A stretch of DNA of 64,000 bases from Bacillota bacterium. Lineage in GTDB: Bacteria; Bacillota; Clostridia; Lachnospirales; Lachnospiraceae. Below are positions 37,083-45,140 of the stretch, in pieces (position 1 is the stretch's first letter; every line of letters begins with the position of its first letter). Location of the stretch: assembly GCA_023411215.1 (NCBI GenBank), contig JAEYOY010000075.1, positions 16,587 to 80,586 on the forward strand, read 5' to 3'. The notes under the pieces were generated by a model. That model made no database searches. It was given only the letters and a program-made list of their open reading frames with translations, and was not told the DNA's origin. The position numbers and the translations under genes are program-made.

Positions 37083-37238
37083 ATGATTGTGATATCAAAC
37101 GATGAACGCTATGAAGATGATCTCGAGCAGGTTCAGTGTATTCTTGAATGGACCGAGAGGAAAGAAACTAAGAGGAGAGCGAGAAAAATGTACATGGACG
37201 AGTTTAGGGAAGTATTTAGGGCAAAACCAAAGAATTAG
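37083..37238 (+). CDS. Small basic hypothetical protein of the inserted element
   Basis: A 51-residue frame with AGAGGTGGGAGC ahead of the ATG codes for a charged helical peptide (DDLEQVQCILEWTERKE, then KRRARKMYMDEF). It may be a second small regulatory protein, and no family is recognised. About 215 bp of AT-rich DNA separates it from the next gene. Confidence 0.4.
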   Translation: MIVISNDERYEDDLEQVQCILEWTERKETKRRARKMYMDEFREVFRAKPKN

Positions 37239-37453
37239 ATAAAGCGGTGCTTATTAAGCGCCGCAAAAGTTATTAACTTTACTTAATTATTGGTTGTTTC
37301 GAATGCTTTAAATCAAGTCTCTATCATGGATGGATGAATTACTATATCGGATAAGAGAAATATAATTTTGTATGCATGAGAACATAAAATTAGTGGTATA
37401 TCGAACAACTATAACATAGTATTTTATAATAACTACAAAAATAGGTATTTATC

Positions 37454-38350
37454 ATGAAGAGCTATCAAATTAATAAGAAGGATATCATTTTCTTGATTAT
37501 TTTTATTCTATTAGCAATTGATATCACGATGAATTTAACAGTAAAGTATACGGTATCCACCTTCCAGCAAGATATCCAATGCATTCCGATCATTATGTAC
37601 CATCAAGTTAAAAATTCAAATTTTGGCAAGGATGTTATTAGCCCATATGAATTCGAGGAAGACTTAAAATATCTATCAGAACACGGCTATTCCACAATAA
37701 CTATGACAGATTTAATTGATTATGTTTATGAAGGAAAGGAGCTACCACCAAAACCAATTATTTTAACGTTTGATGATGGCTATTTAAGTACATATAGATA
37801 TGTTTTTCCATTATTAAAGCAATATAATATGAAAATAGTATTATCAATCATTGGAAAAAGTGTTGATGATTTTTCCAGGGTCAGTGATGTTAATATTAAT
37901 TATTCTCATATGACATGGGATCAAGTGAAAGAGATGCATGATTCGGGACTCGCTGAGATCCAGAACCATTCATATAACTTTCATAAAGTTAGTAAAGGAC
38001 GATATGGGTGCTGCCAAATGGCGAACGAGACCACTGCACAATACAAGGCCATATTATCCGATGATGTTATGAAACTGCAAGAAGAAATTGAGTCACATAT
38101 AGGTTTAGCTCCGAATACCTTTACATATCCATATGGTAGATACTGTAACAATACGGATGTCATTCTGAGGGAATTGGGCTTTAAGTCCTCTCTTTCTGTA
38201 ACCTATGGCATAAATGTGATTAATGAAAATAGTAAAGATGATTTATTTGGATTAAAAAGAATTTGTCGTTCCCATAACTATCCGATGAATAAATTAATGA
38301 AGGAAGGATTAGCTACGATAAAACATATCACTGATTCAGATAATAACTGA
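37454..38350 (+). CDS. Membrane-anchored NodB-domain polysaccharide deacetylase
   Basis: The 298-residue protein has an N-terminal TM anchor (about 10-30) and a NodB domain. The metal/acid motif ILTFDDGYLS is present, followed by NHSYNFH (the H-x3-H metal ligands) and TYPYGRYC. PdaA-type enzymes deacetylate muramic acid in spore cortex and vegetative types act on wall GlcNAc; overall length and anchor fit the PdaA/PdaB/YheN group. It is followed after 72 bp by a CwlD-like amidase gene. It sits inside the recombinase element. Confidence 0.75.
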   Translation: MKSYQINKKDIIFLIIFILLAIDITMNLTVKYTVSTFQQDIQCIPIIMYHQVKNSNFGKDVISPYEFEEDLKYLSEHGYSTITMTDLIDYVYEGKELPPKPIILTFDDGYLSTYRYVFPLLKQYNMKIVLSIIGKSVDDFSRVSDVNINYSHMTWDQVKEMHDSGLAEIQNHSYNFHKVSKGRYGCCQMANETTAQYKAILSDDVMKLQEEIESHIGLAPNTFTYPYGRYCNNTDVILRELGFKSSLSVTYGINVINENSKDDLFGLKRICRSHNYPMNKLMKEGLATIKHITDSDNN

Positions 38351-38422
38351 CACTATAAAACTTCATTTCTTTATTATGGTATTTAATCATATAATAAACT
38401 AATAAAAATTCGGGCATGCAGA

Positions 38423-39154
38423 ATGAAAAAAAAATCTATAGTAATCTCTATCTTTTTAGTATTTCTATTATCATATATCTTAATGATTGATCAGAAATAT
38501 AGTGTTTTTAAATTTTTGCTTGAACAAAAATCCTACGATACAATTATAGTGATTGATGCAGGTCATGGTGGTTTTGATCCAGGCAAGATAGGAATTAATG
38601 ATGTGTTAGAAAAAGATATTAATTTAAGCATAGCAATTAAAATAAAAACTCTTTTGGAGAATCACGATATCAAAGTAATTATGACGCGTGAGGAAGACAA
38701 GGATTTATCTTCAAGTTCAAGATCAAGCCAAGGCATGAAGAAAGAGGATATGAATAAGAGAATAAAAATTATTAACGCAAGCGATGCAGTAATAGCTATA
38801 AGTATACATCAGAATAGTTTTACACAAGGTTCTGCGAGAGGAGCGCAAGTTTTTTATCATGAAAAATCAGAGAAAGGACGTGTTCTTGCTGAAATTATAC
38901 AAGAGTGTTTAAAAGAAAACATAAATGATGGTAATCATAGATTAGCTAAGCCAAATAGTACATATTATTTACTTAAAAATTCGAAATGCCCTCTTGTGAT
39001 AGTTGAATGTGGTTTTTTATCAAATAGAGCGGAAGCAGAGCTTTTATGCAAGGATGAATACCAAAATAAAATTGCATGGGCAGTTCATTTAGGAGTTATT
39101 GAATATCTTGATGATATTTATAGTAAGGATAAAGAGCGATTAGTCAAAAAGTAA
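38423..39154 (+). CDS. cwlD: CwlD-like N-acetylmuramoyl-L-alanine amidase (Amidase_3)
   Basis: The 243-residue amidase has an N-terminal TM helix (about 4-23) and an Amidase_3 domain. The motifs are VIDAGHGGFDPG (His and Glu zinc site), LEKDINLSIAIKIKTLLE, ISIHQNSF and VECGFLSNRAEAELL. CwlD in Bacillus removes peptides from muramic acid in the forespore; its product is the substrate of PdaA, which makes muramic-delta-lactam. Length and anchor match CwlD. A NodB deacetylase gene directly upstream strengthens the case. It is unusual for it to ride on a mobile element. Confidence 0.75.
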   Translation: MKKKSIVISIFLVFLLSYILMIDQKYSVFKFLLEQKSYDTIIVIDAGHGGFDPGKIGINDVLEKDINLSIAIKIKTLLENHDIKVIMTREEDKDLSSSSRSSQGMKKEDMNKRIKIINASDAVIAISIHQNSFTQGSARGAQVFYHEKSEKGRVLAEIIQECLKENINDGNHRLAKPNSTYYLLKNSKCPLVIVECGFLSNRAEAELLCKDEYQNKIAWAVHLGVIEYLDDIYSKDKERLVKK

Positions 39155-39178
39155 TTAGTATATATCATTATAATAGAT

Positions 39179-39221
39179 GCCCCGTGTATTACCTCATCAG
39201 GTTATATACAGGGCTCTTTTT
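39179..39221 (+). terminator. Terminator of the element's amidase gene
   Basis: A stem of GCCCCGTGTATTACCT with AGGTTATATACAGGGC (39179-39214) is followed by CTTTTT. It stops transcription before it reads into the 3' part of the split gene. Confidence 0.75.
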
Positions 39222-39308
39222 GTTCTTTCCTTCATTTATACCATATGTTATGCATCAGCCCCTTTACTATTTAATTATCAATTACCTGCGATAAGTATGC
39301 ACATATAC

Positions 39309-39735
39309 TTATGGCCCTCCTATGGCAACAGCGCCTCTGAACAATGTACGCAGAGTTTTGGAATATGGCGTGACCGTTATTGATCCCAATAAGATTCTGA
39401 TGGGAATTCCAAATTATGCGTATGATTGGCCATTACCCTTCGTAAGGGGAGAGACAGCTGCAGAATCCATAGGTAATCAGCAGGCAATCGAACGTGGGGT
39501 GCAGTATGGTGTGACGATACAATTCGATGAATTGGCGCAGGCTCCTTTCTATAATTATACGACCGCGGAGGGAGTAGAGCATGTGGTATGGTTTGACGAT
39601 GTCAGAAGCATGAATGCAAAGTTCTCTTTGATACCGGAATTAGGTTTGCGAGGTGCGGGTGTATGGCAGATTATGAGGTTCTTTCCCGGTCTATGGTTAG
39701 TGGTAGCATCTCGGTTTAGCGTAACCAAGATATAA
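39309..39735 (+). pseudogene. sleL: 3' part of interrupted sleL-type cortex hydrolase
   Basis: Beginning after the ATATAC core, the sequence encodes TYGPPMATAPLNNVRRV and then the rest of the GH18 domain: ILMGIPNYAYDWPLP, FDDVRSMNAKFSLI and GVWQIMRFFPGLWLV. These are the substrate-loop and C-terminal motifs of SleL/YaaH. There is no start or RBS of its own; ATG 39322 would begin inside the domain. It is intact to its stop codon, and joined to 34040-34896 it gives 427 codons, the length of Bacillus YaaH. It is not decayed, so excision could restore function. Confidence 0.85.
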
Positions 39736-40011
39736 CTATCATAATCAGACGGTAAAGCTCTAAATTGTATTATAGTTCAGACCCAACCATAACTATTTGT
39801 GATTGAGTTTGTTATATTATGTTCAATGGTACAGCTATACAATAGCGTCTCCAATTTCGCAAACACGAATTGTACTCATATTACTAATGTTATCTAGATC
39901 TACTATATTGGAACTTCTTGGTGGTGATTGTTGGAAACCTTATTTACAAAATACAACCGGAAGGGTATAATTGCATATAAGTTTTGCATTCTATTACTAA
40001 AGGGGATTGCC

Positions 40012-40542
40012 ATGAGTAAAAAGGTTATGAAGGAAGTTATCAGCTGGCTTCTGGTTTTCGTGATTGCAATCGTTGCAGCAACTTTGATCAAAGAGTTTAT
40101 TATATTTAATGTGGAGGTACCAACAGGCTCTATGGAAAATACAATAGAGATCGGCGACCGGGTTGTTACATCTAGATTATCCTATCTATCGAGTAATCCA
40201 AGGAGAGGGGATATCGTAGTATTCCCCTATCCGGATGATGAAGAACTGGATTATATCAAGCGGATCATCGGTTTGCCCGGAGAGAGAATTGAAGGCAAGG
40301 ATGGTCTTGTATATATTGATGGGGAACCTTTGGAGGAGTCTTACGTTAAAGAAGCACTAGATAGTGACTTTGGGCCCTATGATGTTCCGGAAGACAGTTA
40401 CTTTATGATGGGTGATAACCGTAATAATTCTCAGGACTCCAGGTATTGGGAGAATAAATTTTTAGCCAGAGATAAGATTGAAGGAAAAGCTATTCTGAAA
40501 TATCCGAAGTTCCATTGGTTTGGTTCCGTGGATTATGAGTAG
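40012..40542 (+). CDS. lepB: Type I signal peptidase (1)
   Basis: The 176-residue protein starts at ATG 40012, with AAAGGGG upstream; the frame extends 28 codons further without an RBS. It has an N-terminal TM helix, the catalytic Ser in VPTGSMENT and the catalytic Lys in YIKRIIGLPGE, then GDNRNNSQDSRYW. It is one of a tandem pair, 27 bp from the next. It cleaves signal peptides on the outer face of the membrane. Confidence 0.93.
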   Translation: MSKKVMKEVISWLLVFVIAIVAATLIKEFIIFNVEVPTGSMENTIEIGDRVVTSRLSYLSSNPRRGDIVVFPYPDDEELDYIKRIIGLPGERIEGKDGLVYIDGEPLEESYVKEALDSDFGPYDVPEDSYFMMGDNRNNSQDSRYWENKFLARDKIEGKAILKYPKFHWFGSVDYE

Positions 40543-40569
40543 CGAATTTCATATGAGGAGACGAAAAGT

Positions 40570-41112
40570 ATGGATAAAAAAGTGATTAAAGAAATTTTAA
40601 GCTGGGTGCTGATCATTGCGGCGGCTTTCGTATTGGCTATGGCTGTTAATAAATGGGTTTATTATACAATCAGTTCACCAACCCCGTCGATGGAGAAAAC
40701 CTTTCTTGTCGATGAGAAGGTAGGTGTCTTCCGCCTGGCATATATTTTTCATAAACCGGAGCGCGGTGATATCGTAGTATTTGCAAATCCATTGGAGCCA
40801 GAAGGGGATGATTATATCAAGAGAATCATCGGCTTACCCGGTGAGACTGTGGAAGGCAAGGATGGAGTCGTATATATTAATGGTCAACCCTTGAAGGAGG
40901 ATTATCTTTGGGAATACATGGAGGGTTCTTTTGGTCCATATGAGATCCCGGAAGGACATTACTGGATGATGGGCGATAACCGGAATGTTTCGGGAGACGC
41001 AAGACTATGGCCCGATAAATATATTCCATTGGAGGATATCCGTGGAAGGGCACTATTCAAATACCCAAAATTCAAATGGTTTGAAAAGATTGATTATGGT
41101 TTAGGTGAATAG
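40570..41112 (+). CDS. lepB: Type I signal peptidase (2)
   Basis: The 180-residue paralogue has the Ser in TPSMEKTF, the Lys in DYIKRIIGLPGE and the GDNRNVSGDARLW box. RBS ATGAGGAGACG. The duplicated enzymes may have different substrate ranges, as in Bacillus SipS/SipT, an inference. The tandem copies are clearly diverged and not a recent duplication. Confidence 0.93.
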   Translation: MDKKVIKEILSWVLIIAAAFVLAMAVNKWVYYTISSPTPSMEKTFLVDEKVGVFRLAYIFHKPERGDIVVFANPLEPEGDDYIKRIIGLPGETVEGKDGVVYINGQPLKEDYLWEYMEGSFGPYEIPEGHYWMMGDNRNVSGDARLWPDKYIPLEDIRGRALFKYPKFKWFEKIDYGLGE

Positions 41113-41140
41113 TATTGATGTTTCATATATGGCGTTTAAA

Positions 41141-41192
41141 AAAGGGTTGTTGCATAACGAATTACTACTAATTCATGATGCAACAGCCCTTT
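41141..41192. terminator. Bidirectional terminator
   Basis: AAAGGGTTGTTGCAT at 41141-41155 pairs with ATGCAACAGCCCTTT at 41178-41192 (one G-U pair), with A/T tracts on both sides. It lies between the signal peptidase genes and the convergent SpoIIE-like gene. Confidence 0.8.
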
Positions 41193-42363
41193 AAAAATAA
41201 CAGACGTTAATCCGCTTTCCGATACTACGAAGACAGTCAGCTAGTTCATCTACAAGTCGCATCTTGATGCTAAAATTGATCGGTAGGTTTGGATTCTGAT
41301 GGGCTGGGTTGATCGCCCGTCCGACATAAAAATTAATATCGGTCGCCTCTTCAAACAGTAGTTGGGTGATGAGGGAGGCTCCGTCCTTTTTACTGCTCCA
41401 ATGTAAATAATACTCGTTATCCTCCAGATAGCTTTTGGCATATTGGAGTACTTTACTCATTGTGATTACTCCCTCTGTCACCAGATCAATCCCCTCTACC
41501 TTGGAGATGGGAGGAATCTCAGGATCTGGATAATCTATTCCGGTCACCATATCTTTATTTAAGAACTCAGCAGCCAGAGAAGAGGTGGTTCCGCCACAGA
41601 CGATATGCTTACCTTCCTTACCAAAGAAAAGGGACAGCATCTTATGTAAGTCTTGTGGATCGGAGGGAGGGCCAATCAATAGATTAATTGGCTGACGGTT
41701 GCGGATCTTGACAGCAGCAATGGTCGTATCATCACCGGGTAATCCGCCGTAAAGCTGAGAGCATTGGTCCAGTAATATTGTTGCTACCATTTTGGAAGAA
41801 TAGTGGCTTTCGTACACCGCCTCCAAAAATTCGATGATATTATCCCGTTGCCATCCGAAATTCAAGGTTTTTCCCACACCGGCATATACTGCACCATCAC
41901 TCATAGCCACGAGTACATCTCCGGGGGATAGCTCTATTTTTGATTGAAAGATATTTTTGTCACCAATCTGCATGCCGACTTTTTCATAATCGCAATTGAC
42001 GCCGTCTCTCAGAAGGATAACATGCGGATTGTCATATTGAATTACTTCGACGTATTTATTATCCACTACTTGAATGATCGTAAAGGTGGAATAGGCGATG
42101 CCTCGTTTCTCGCAAACCGGTAGAGTAGAGGCTACGGTGGTAACACAATCCTCTATGGTCATATGGTTCGCCATCATCGTCGAGATTATCTTGGAGGTCA
42201 GGGTAGAGAGGATATTTGCTTTCACTCCGCTGCCCAGTCCATCTGCCAGTACCATGACCACAGATCCATCCACACCCTCTACAACCTCTACGCGATCTCC
42301 GCATAATTGTTCGCCATTTTTATTCAAGCTGTGATATCCGATATCGGTACATAGATTATTCAT
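41191..42363 (-). CDS. SpoIIE-type PP2C phosphatase
   Basis: The 390-residue protein has a PP2C-like domain: VVMVLADGLGSGVKANILS is the metal-binding start, MSDGAVYAG follows near 154 and PGDDTTIAAVKI near 211 closes the domain. A C-terminal half of unknown fold follows (LLIGPPSDPQDLHKML to the end). It is a serine phosphatase acting on anti-sigma-antagonist-type or similar targets. Its start overlaps the stop of the sensory hydrogenase gene by 8 bp, so the two are coupled. No membrane domain is present, unlike sporulation SpoIIE. Confidence 0.85.
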   Translation of the reverse strand: MNNLCTDIGYHSLNKNGEQLCGDRVEVVEGVDGSVVMVLADGLGSGVKANILSTLTSKIISTMMANHMTIEDCVTTVASTLPVCEKRGIAYSTFTIIQVVDNKYVEVIQYDNPHVILLRDGVNCDYEKVGMQIGDKNIFQSKIELSPGDVLVAMSDGAVYAGVGKTLNFGWQRDNIIEFLEAVYESHYSSKMVATILLDQCSQLYGGLPGDDTTIAAVKIRNRQPINLLIGPPSDPQDLHKMLSLFFGKEGKHIVCGGTTSSLAAEFLNKDMVTGIDYPDPEIPPISKVEGIDLVTEGVITMSKVLQYAKSYLEDNEYYLHWSSKKDGASLITQLLFEEATDINFYVGRAINPAHQNPNLPINFSIKMRLVDELADCLRSIGKRINVCYF

Positions 42364-44038
42364 TACGCAGCGTCTCCTTCAGGTTCGTAAGGGCAATCTT
42401 TGTCTCAGCGGTTGTCTCTCCAAGCAAAGAGGCAATCTCCTGAACGACACGCATCTGCTTCTCGATTACTTTATCTGTGATTTCCATGGTCTGCTTACTG
42501 ATCTGTTCTTTTTTGAGACGTGCTTTTTCTTCTGCTGTGATATCCCTCATTATACTGATGATAATGTGATAAGTCCTGTCGTAAATGATGGTCTCTTCCA
42601 CGTATTTCTCATAGTCGGCCAGATAACTCAGCTTATCATGTATATTACGGCCACCGGTCATAACCTCGAGATAAGGAGAGGGGTTCAGGATACGGATCAC
42701 CGGTGCACCGAGAATATCACTTTTATGCTGGATGTTCAAGATCTGTCTTGCGGCTCGGTTAATCTGTTGTACCTCCAGCTCCTCATTGAGAACAAGAACA
42801 CCGTTAGGCATATTATAGATAATGTTATCTGAGAAGTTCTCGGCTTTCTCTTTCAGATAGGGAAGACACATTGTTAAGTCGGCCTTTCCTTGGAGAACCG
42901 CAATTGCTTTCTCGCGACAGGTATTATAACCACAGCTTCCACAGTTCAACTCATGCTCTGGAAGTGACTTACCCATCTTATGCAGTATTTCCTCGATGGC
43001 AATGCTTCCTGGCATCTGATTATGGCAACCCATGTAGTTAAAATGTTTGATTAACTGCTCCGATTCGGGATATGAAAGAGCAAAATCCTTCTCCTTAGCG
43101 AAGCGGTTCACACGAATAAAATCGGAGACAGGCATACGGTGTTCTTTGTCCATTGCAGGTCCGCCAATACAGCTTCCCGAGCAGGCACTCATCTCGATAA
43201 AGCAGTTTCGAAGCTCGCCTTTTACTATGTTAGCAAGTGCCTTCATGCAATTATCGATTCCGTCAATTACTATAAAGTCGTATTCGAGTTCCTCGGTGAA
43301 CATGGAACGTATAATTCCACCGGGGATAGGGAAAAGCCTGGCTCTGCCCTGATCGGAGGTGGAGTCAGAAACAACGGGAGTTACCTCAATGTCCTCTTCA
43401 ATAAACCAAGAGGATAGCTCTTCGAAGGTCAGAACACAATCAACGATTCCAGGGTATAGCTCTGCTTCTTCCTTCTTAGAGATACAGGGACCTAAGAAGA
43501 CGGTATAGGCGTCAGGGTGCTCCGTCTTTAGCTTTTTGCAGTGAGCCTGCATCGGTGATAATACCGGAGCCAGATAGGGGAGTGCCTCAGGATAATACTT
43601 CTGGATCAATACGTTAACGGTATGGCAACAGGAGGAGATAATAGCTTTACCATCTCCCTCACGTATCATGGCTTCATACCCCGTTTTCACGATAGTGGCA
43701 CCGAGAGCAGTCTCTTCCACACCAGCAAAACCTAGTTTATATAAGGCAGCTGCCAAAGTGGATAGATCAGAACCGGCATAATTGGCAATGAATGCAGGGG
43801 CTACGCTGGCATAGACAGGCCTTCCCGTGGCCAGCAACTCCTTCACAATACTGACATCACTGCGAATCTGCTTGGCATTCTGTGGACAGGCAACAAAGCA
43901 TTCACCGCATAGGATACATTGTTCCTTAACGATATGAGCCTGATGGTCTGAGAAACGGATCGATTTCACAGGGCAATGACGAATGCATTTATAACAATTC
44001 TTACAATTTGATTTTTTTAGTTGTATGTAATGATTCAT
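42356..44038 (-). CDS. Sensory [FeFe]-hydrogenase-like protein with PAS domain
   Basis: The 560-residue protein starts with two 4Fe-4S ferredoxin motifs (CKNCYKCIRHCP and CILCGECFVACP). The hydrogenase large-subunit domain has L1 SSCCH, L2 GPCISKKEE and L3 SACSGSCIGGP, each diverged from the catalytic consensus TSCCP / MPCxxKxxE / MACxGGCxxGGGQP. A 4Fe-4S cluster (LNCGSCGYNTC) and a PAS domain (about 395-490) follow, with a C-terminal coiled coil. This is the domain order of group C/D sensory hydrogenase-like proteins that sense H2 or redox and drive a partner. The next gene is the phosphatase. Confidence 0.85.
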   Translation of the reverse strand: MNHYIQLKKSNCKNCYKCIRHCPVKSIRFSDHQAHIVKEQCILCGECFVACPQNAKQIRSDVSIVKELLATGRPVYASVAPAFIANYAGSDLSTLAAALYKLGFAGVEETALGATIVKTGYEAMIREGDGKAIISSCCHTVNVLIQKYYPEALPYLAPVLSPMQAHCKKLKTEHPDAYTVFLGPCISKKEEAELYPGIVDCVLTFEELSSWFIEEDIEVTPVVSDSTSDQGRARLFPIPGGIIRSMFTEELEYDFIVIDGIDNCMKALANIVKGELRNCFIEMSACSGSCIGGPAMDKEHRMPVSDFIRVNRFAKEKDFALSYPESEQLIKHFNYMGCHNQMPGSIAIEEILHKMGKSLPEHELNCGSCGYNTCREKAIAVLQGKADLTMCLPYLKEKAENFSDNIIYNMPNGVLVLNEELEVQQINRAARQILNIQHKSDILGAPVIRILNPSPYLEVMTGGRNIHDKLSYLADYEKYVEETIIYDRTYHIIISIMRDITAEEKARLKKEQISKQTMEITDKVIEKQMRVVQEIASLLGETTAETKIALTNLKETLRNE

Positions 44039-44125
44039 AATTCACGACCTTCAAAGTAGCGCTGCTTGATTAGCAGCTTCTAATGGTTATCAGTGTATTT
44101 GCTATAAGCACTGAGTATGATAAAG

Positions 44126-44368
44126 TTACATTTTTGCCAGAACATATCGTTCAAAGAAGTCAGAAAAACGTTCCGCAGATACACCACAGATTATCTCATC
44201 ATCGATTTTGACAGTAACCCCATCTGTGCAGCGTCCAAGGCAGAAAGCAGCAGACAGATTGACCTTCTCCTCCAGATGGTGCTTTTCTATTGCTTCCTTC
44301 ATAAGTTGAATGATGTTATAAGAACCTTTAATGTGGCAGGAACTACCGACACAGATATAAATATTCAT
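44126..44368 (-). CDS. 2Fe-2S thioredoxin-like ferredoxin
   Basis: The 80-residue protein has the [2Fe-2S] pattern ICVGSSCHIKGS and SAAFCLGRC, matching the NuoE / thioredoxin-like ferredoxin family. It is the first gene of a minus-strand operon with the sensory hydrogenase and phosphatase. It probably passes electrons to or from the sensory protein, as this trio commonly co-occurs in Clostridia (family knowledge). Confidence 0.85.
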   Translation of the reverse strand: MNIYICVGSSCHIKGSYNIIQLMKEAIEKHHLEEKVNLSAAFCLGRCTDGVTVKIDDEIICGVSAERFSDFFERYVLAKM

Positions 44369-44430
44369 GTTAAAGCTCCCTTCCTATGGTTAATCGATAT
44401 CATTTGTATTTAAGATTAAATTTGTACGCA

Positions 44431-44457
44431 TTAAACTTTAAAGCATAGAAAGTTTAA
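44431..44457 (-). promoter_or_regulatory. Palindromic operator candidate for the sensory hydrogenase operon
   Basis: TTAAACTTT at 44431-44439 and AAAGTTTAA at 44449-44457 form a perfect 9-bp inverted repeat with a 9-nt spacer. It sits just downstream of the -10 box on the minus strand, near +10 to +35, a position suited to repression. Confidence 0.5.
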
Positions 44458-44472
44458 TACATTATCCATACC

Positions 44473-44501
44473 AGTATAGTACATTGTTAAAAAAGTGTCA
44501 A
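44473..44501 (-). promoter_or_regulatory. Promoter of the sensory hydrogenase operon
   Basis: On the minus strand TTGACA (44496-44501) and TATACT (44473-44478) are 17 nt apart, one of the best sigma-A promoters in the window. Transcription would start near 44466 and run through 44368, 44038 and 42363. Confidence 0.75.
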
Positions 44502-44615
44502 TCTAAACAGCGAATTTTTCGATTTTAAAACTGGCTTTTTCACCGGTTACACAGCTCAAGCTATCATGGAACATTCGTATCATTTGATTTATTAAACTAA
44601 GATACAGTGAGAGGA

Positions 44616-44644
44616 TTGCAATCTGAGGCAGAGTAGAATATAAT
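44616..44644 (+). promoter_or_regulatory. Promoter for the 44711 gene
   Basis: TTGCAA at 44616-44621 and a perfect TATAAT at 44639-44644 are 17 nt apart, about 66 nt before the start of the small membrane protein gene. The promoter is divergent from the hydrogenase operon promoter. Confidence 0.6.
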
Positions 44645-44710
44645 CATGGGTAGAAAAAAGCAATTAATTTGGATGCTTTTGGAAGATGATAGAAGGGTCA
44701 GTGAATCAAT

Positions 44711-45010
44711 ATGAATCAAATCAAGAAAAACATCTATCCGATACTAAATGGAATCTATCTGGTAATTACATTGCTATTTGATGCCTATGCTTATCCTAGA
44801 CTGCCGGATACGATCGCTACACAGTTAAGCTTCCGTGGAGGAGTATCCAATACCATGCCTAAGTTAACCTATATGCTGATTACAGTAGGAATTATACTGT
44901 TACTCTTTTTGATAGGAAATCGTAAGGTGAAATTTGAGCAGCTTAAATATATCGCTGTAAGCACAATCATAGTGGTAGCGAATATCGTAATGTTGGTATT
45001 CCAACTATAA
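44711..45010 (+). CDS. DUF1648-like small membrane protein
   Basis: The 99-residue protein has three hydrophobic helices and the YPRLPDTIATQLSFRGGVSN segment, close to the DUF1648/SdpI-like signature Y-x-x-L-P-D-x-I. Such proteins are found alone or as part of immunity-like membrane proteins; this one is short and no partner toxin is seen. RBS GGTCAG is weak. Confidence 0.6.
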   Translation: MNQIKKNIYPILNGIYLVITLLFDAYAYPRLPDTIATQLSFRGGVSNTMPKLTYMLITVGIILLLFLIGNRKVKFEQLKYIAVSTIIVVANIVMLVFQL

Positions 45011-45020
45011 AAAATCGAAA

Positions 45021-45078
45021 AAAGACCTAAGACAAGATACATCAGAGATAGCTGAAGAATGTAATGTCTTAGGTCTTT
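45021..45078. terminator. Bidirectional terminator
   Basis: AAAGACCTAAGAC at 45021-45033 pairs perfectly with GTCTTAGGTCTTT at 45066-45078. It separates the DUF1648 gene from the convergent argH. Confidence 0.75.
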
Positions 45079-45140
45079 GTATACATGACAATAGAAAGTT
45101 CGTGATTAAAGCATTTCACTTGTTATAACTTTAAAAAGTT

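Larger units (their letters stand above)
34891..39308. mobile_element. 4.4-kb serine-recombinase element inserted in the sleL-type gene
   Basis: The element lies between two ATATAC copies, 34891-34896 and 39303-39308 (4412 bp from one to the other). attL reads GGGGATATACATATGCAC and attR reads GCACATATACTTATGGCC. A single ATATAC restores GGGGATATACTTATGGCC, which reads E-W-G-Y-T-Y-G-P-P across the join, as in intact homologues. TATGCACATA is also repeated just inside at 34898-34907 and 39296-39305 and would flank the core in the circular attP. Cargo: recombinase, two small genes, polysaccharide deacetylase and CwlD-like amidase. Confidence 0.85.

Noticed and set aside
43047..43417. Plus-strand open frames over the sensory hydrogenase gene
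   Set aside because: They are antisense to a long gene with clear ferredoxin and hydrogenase motifs.
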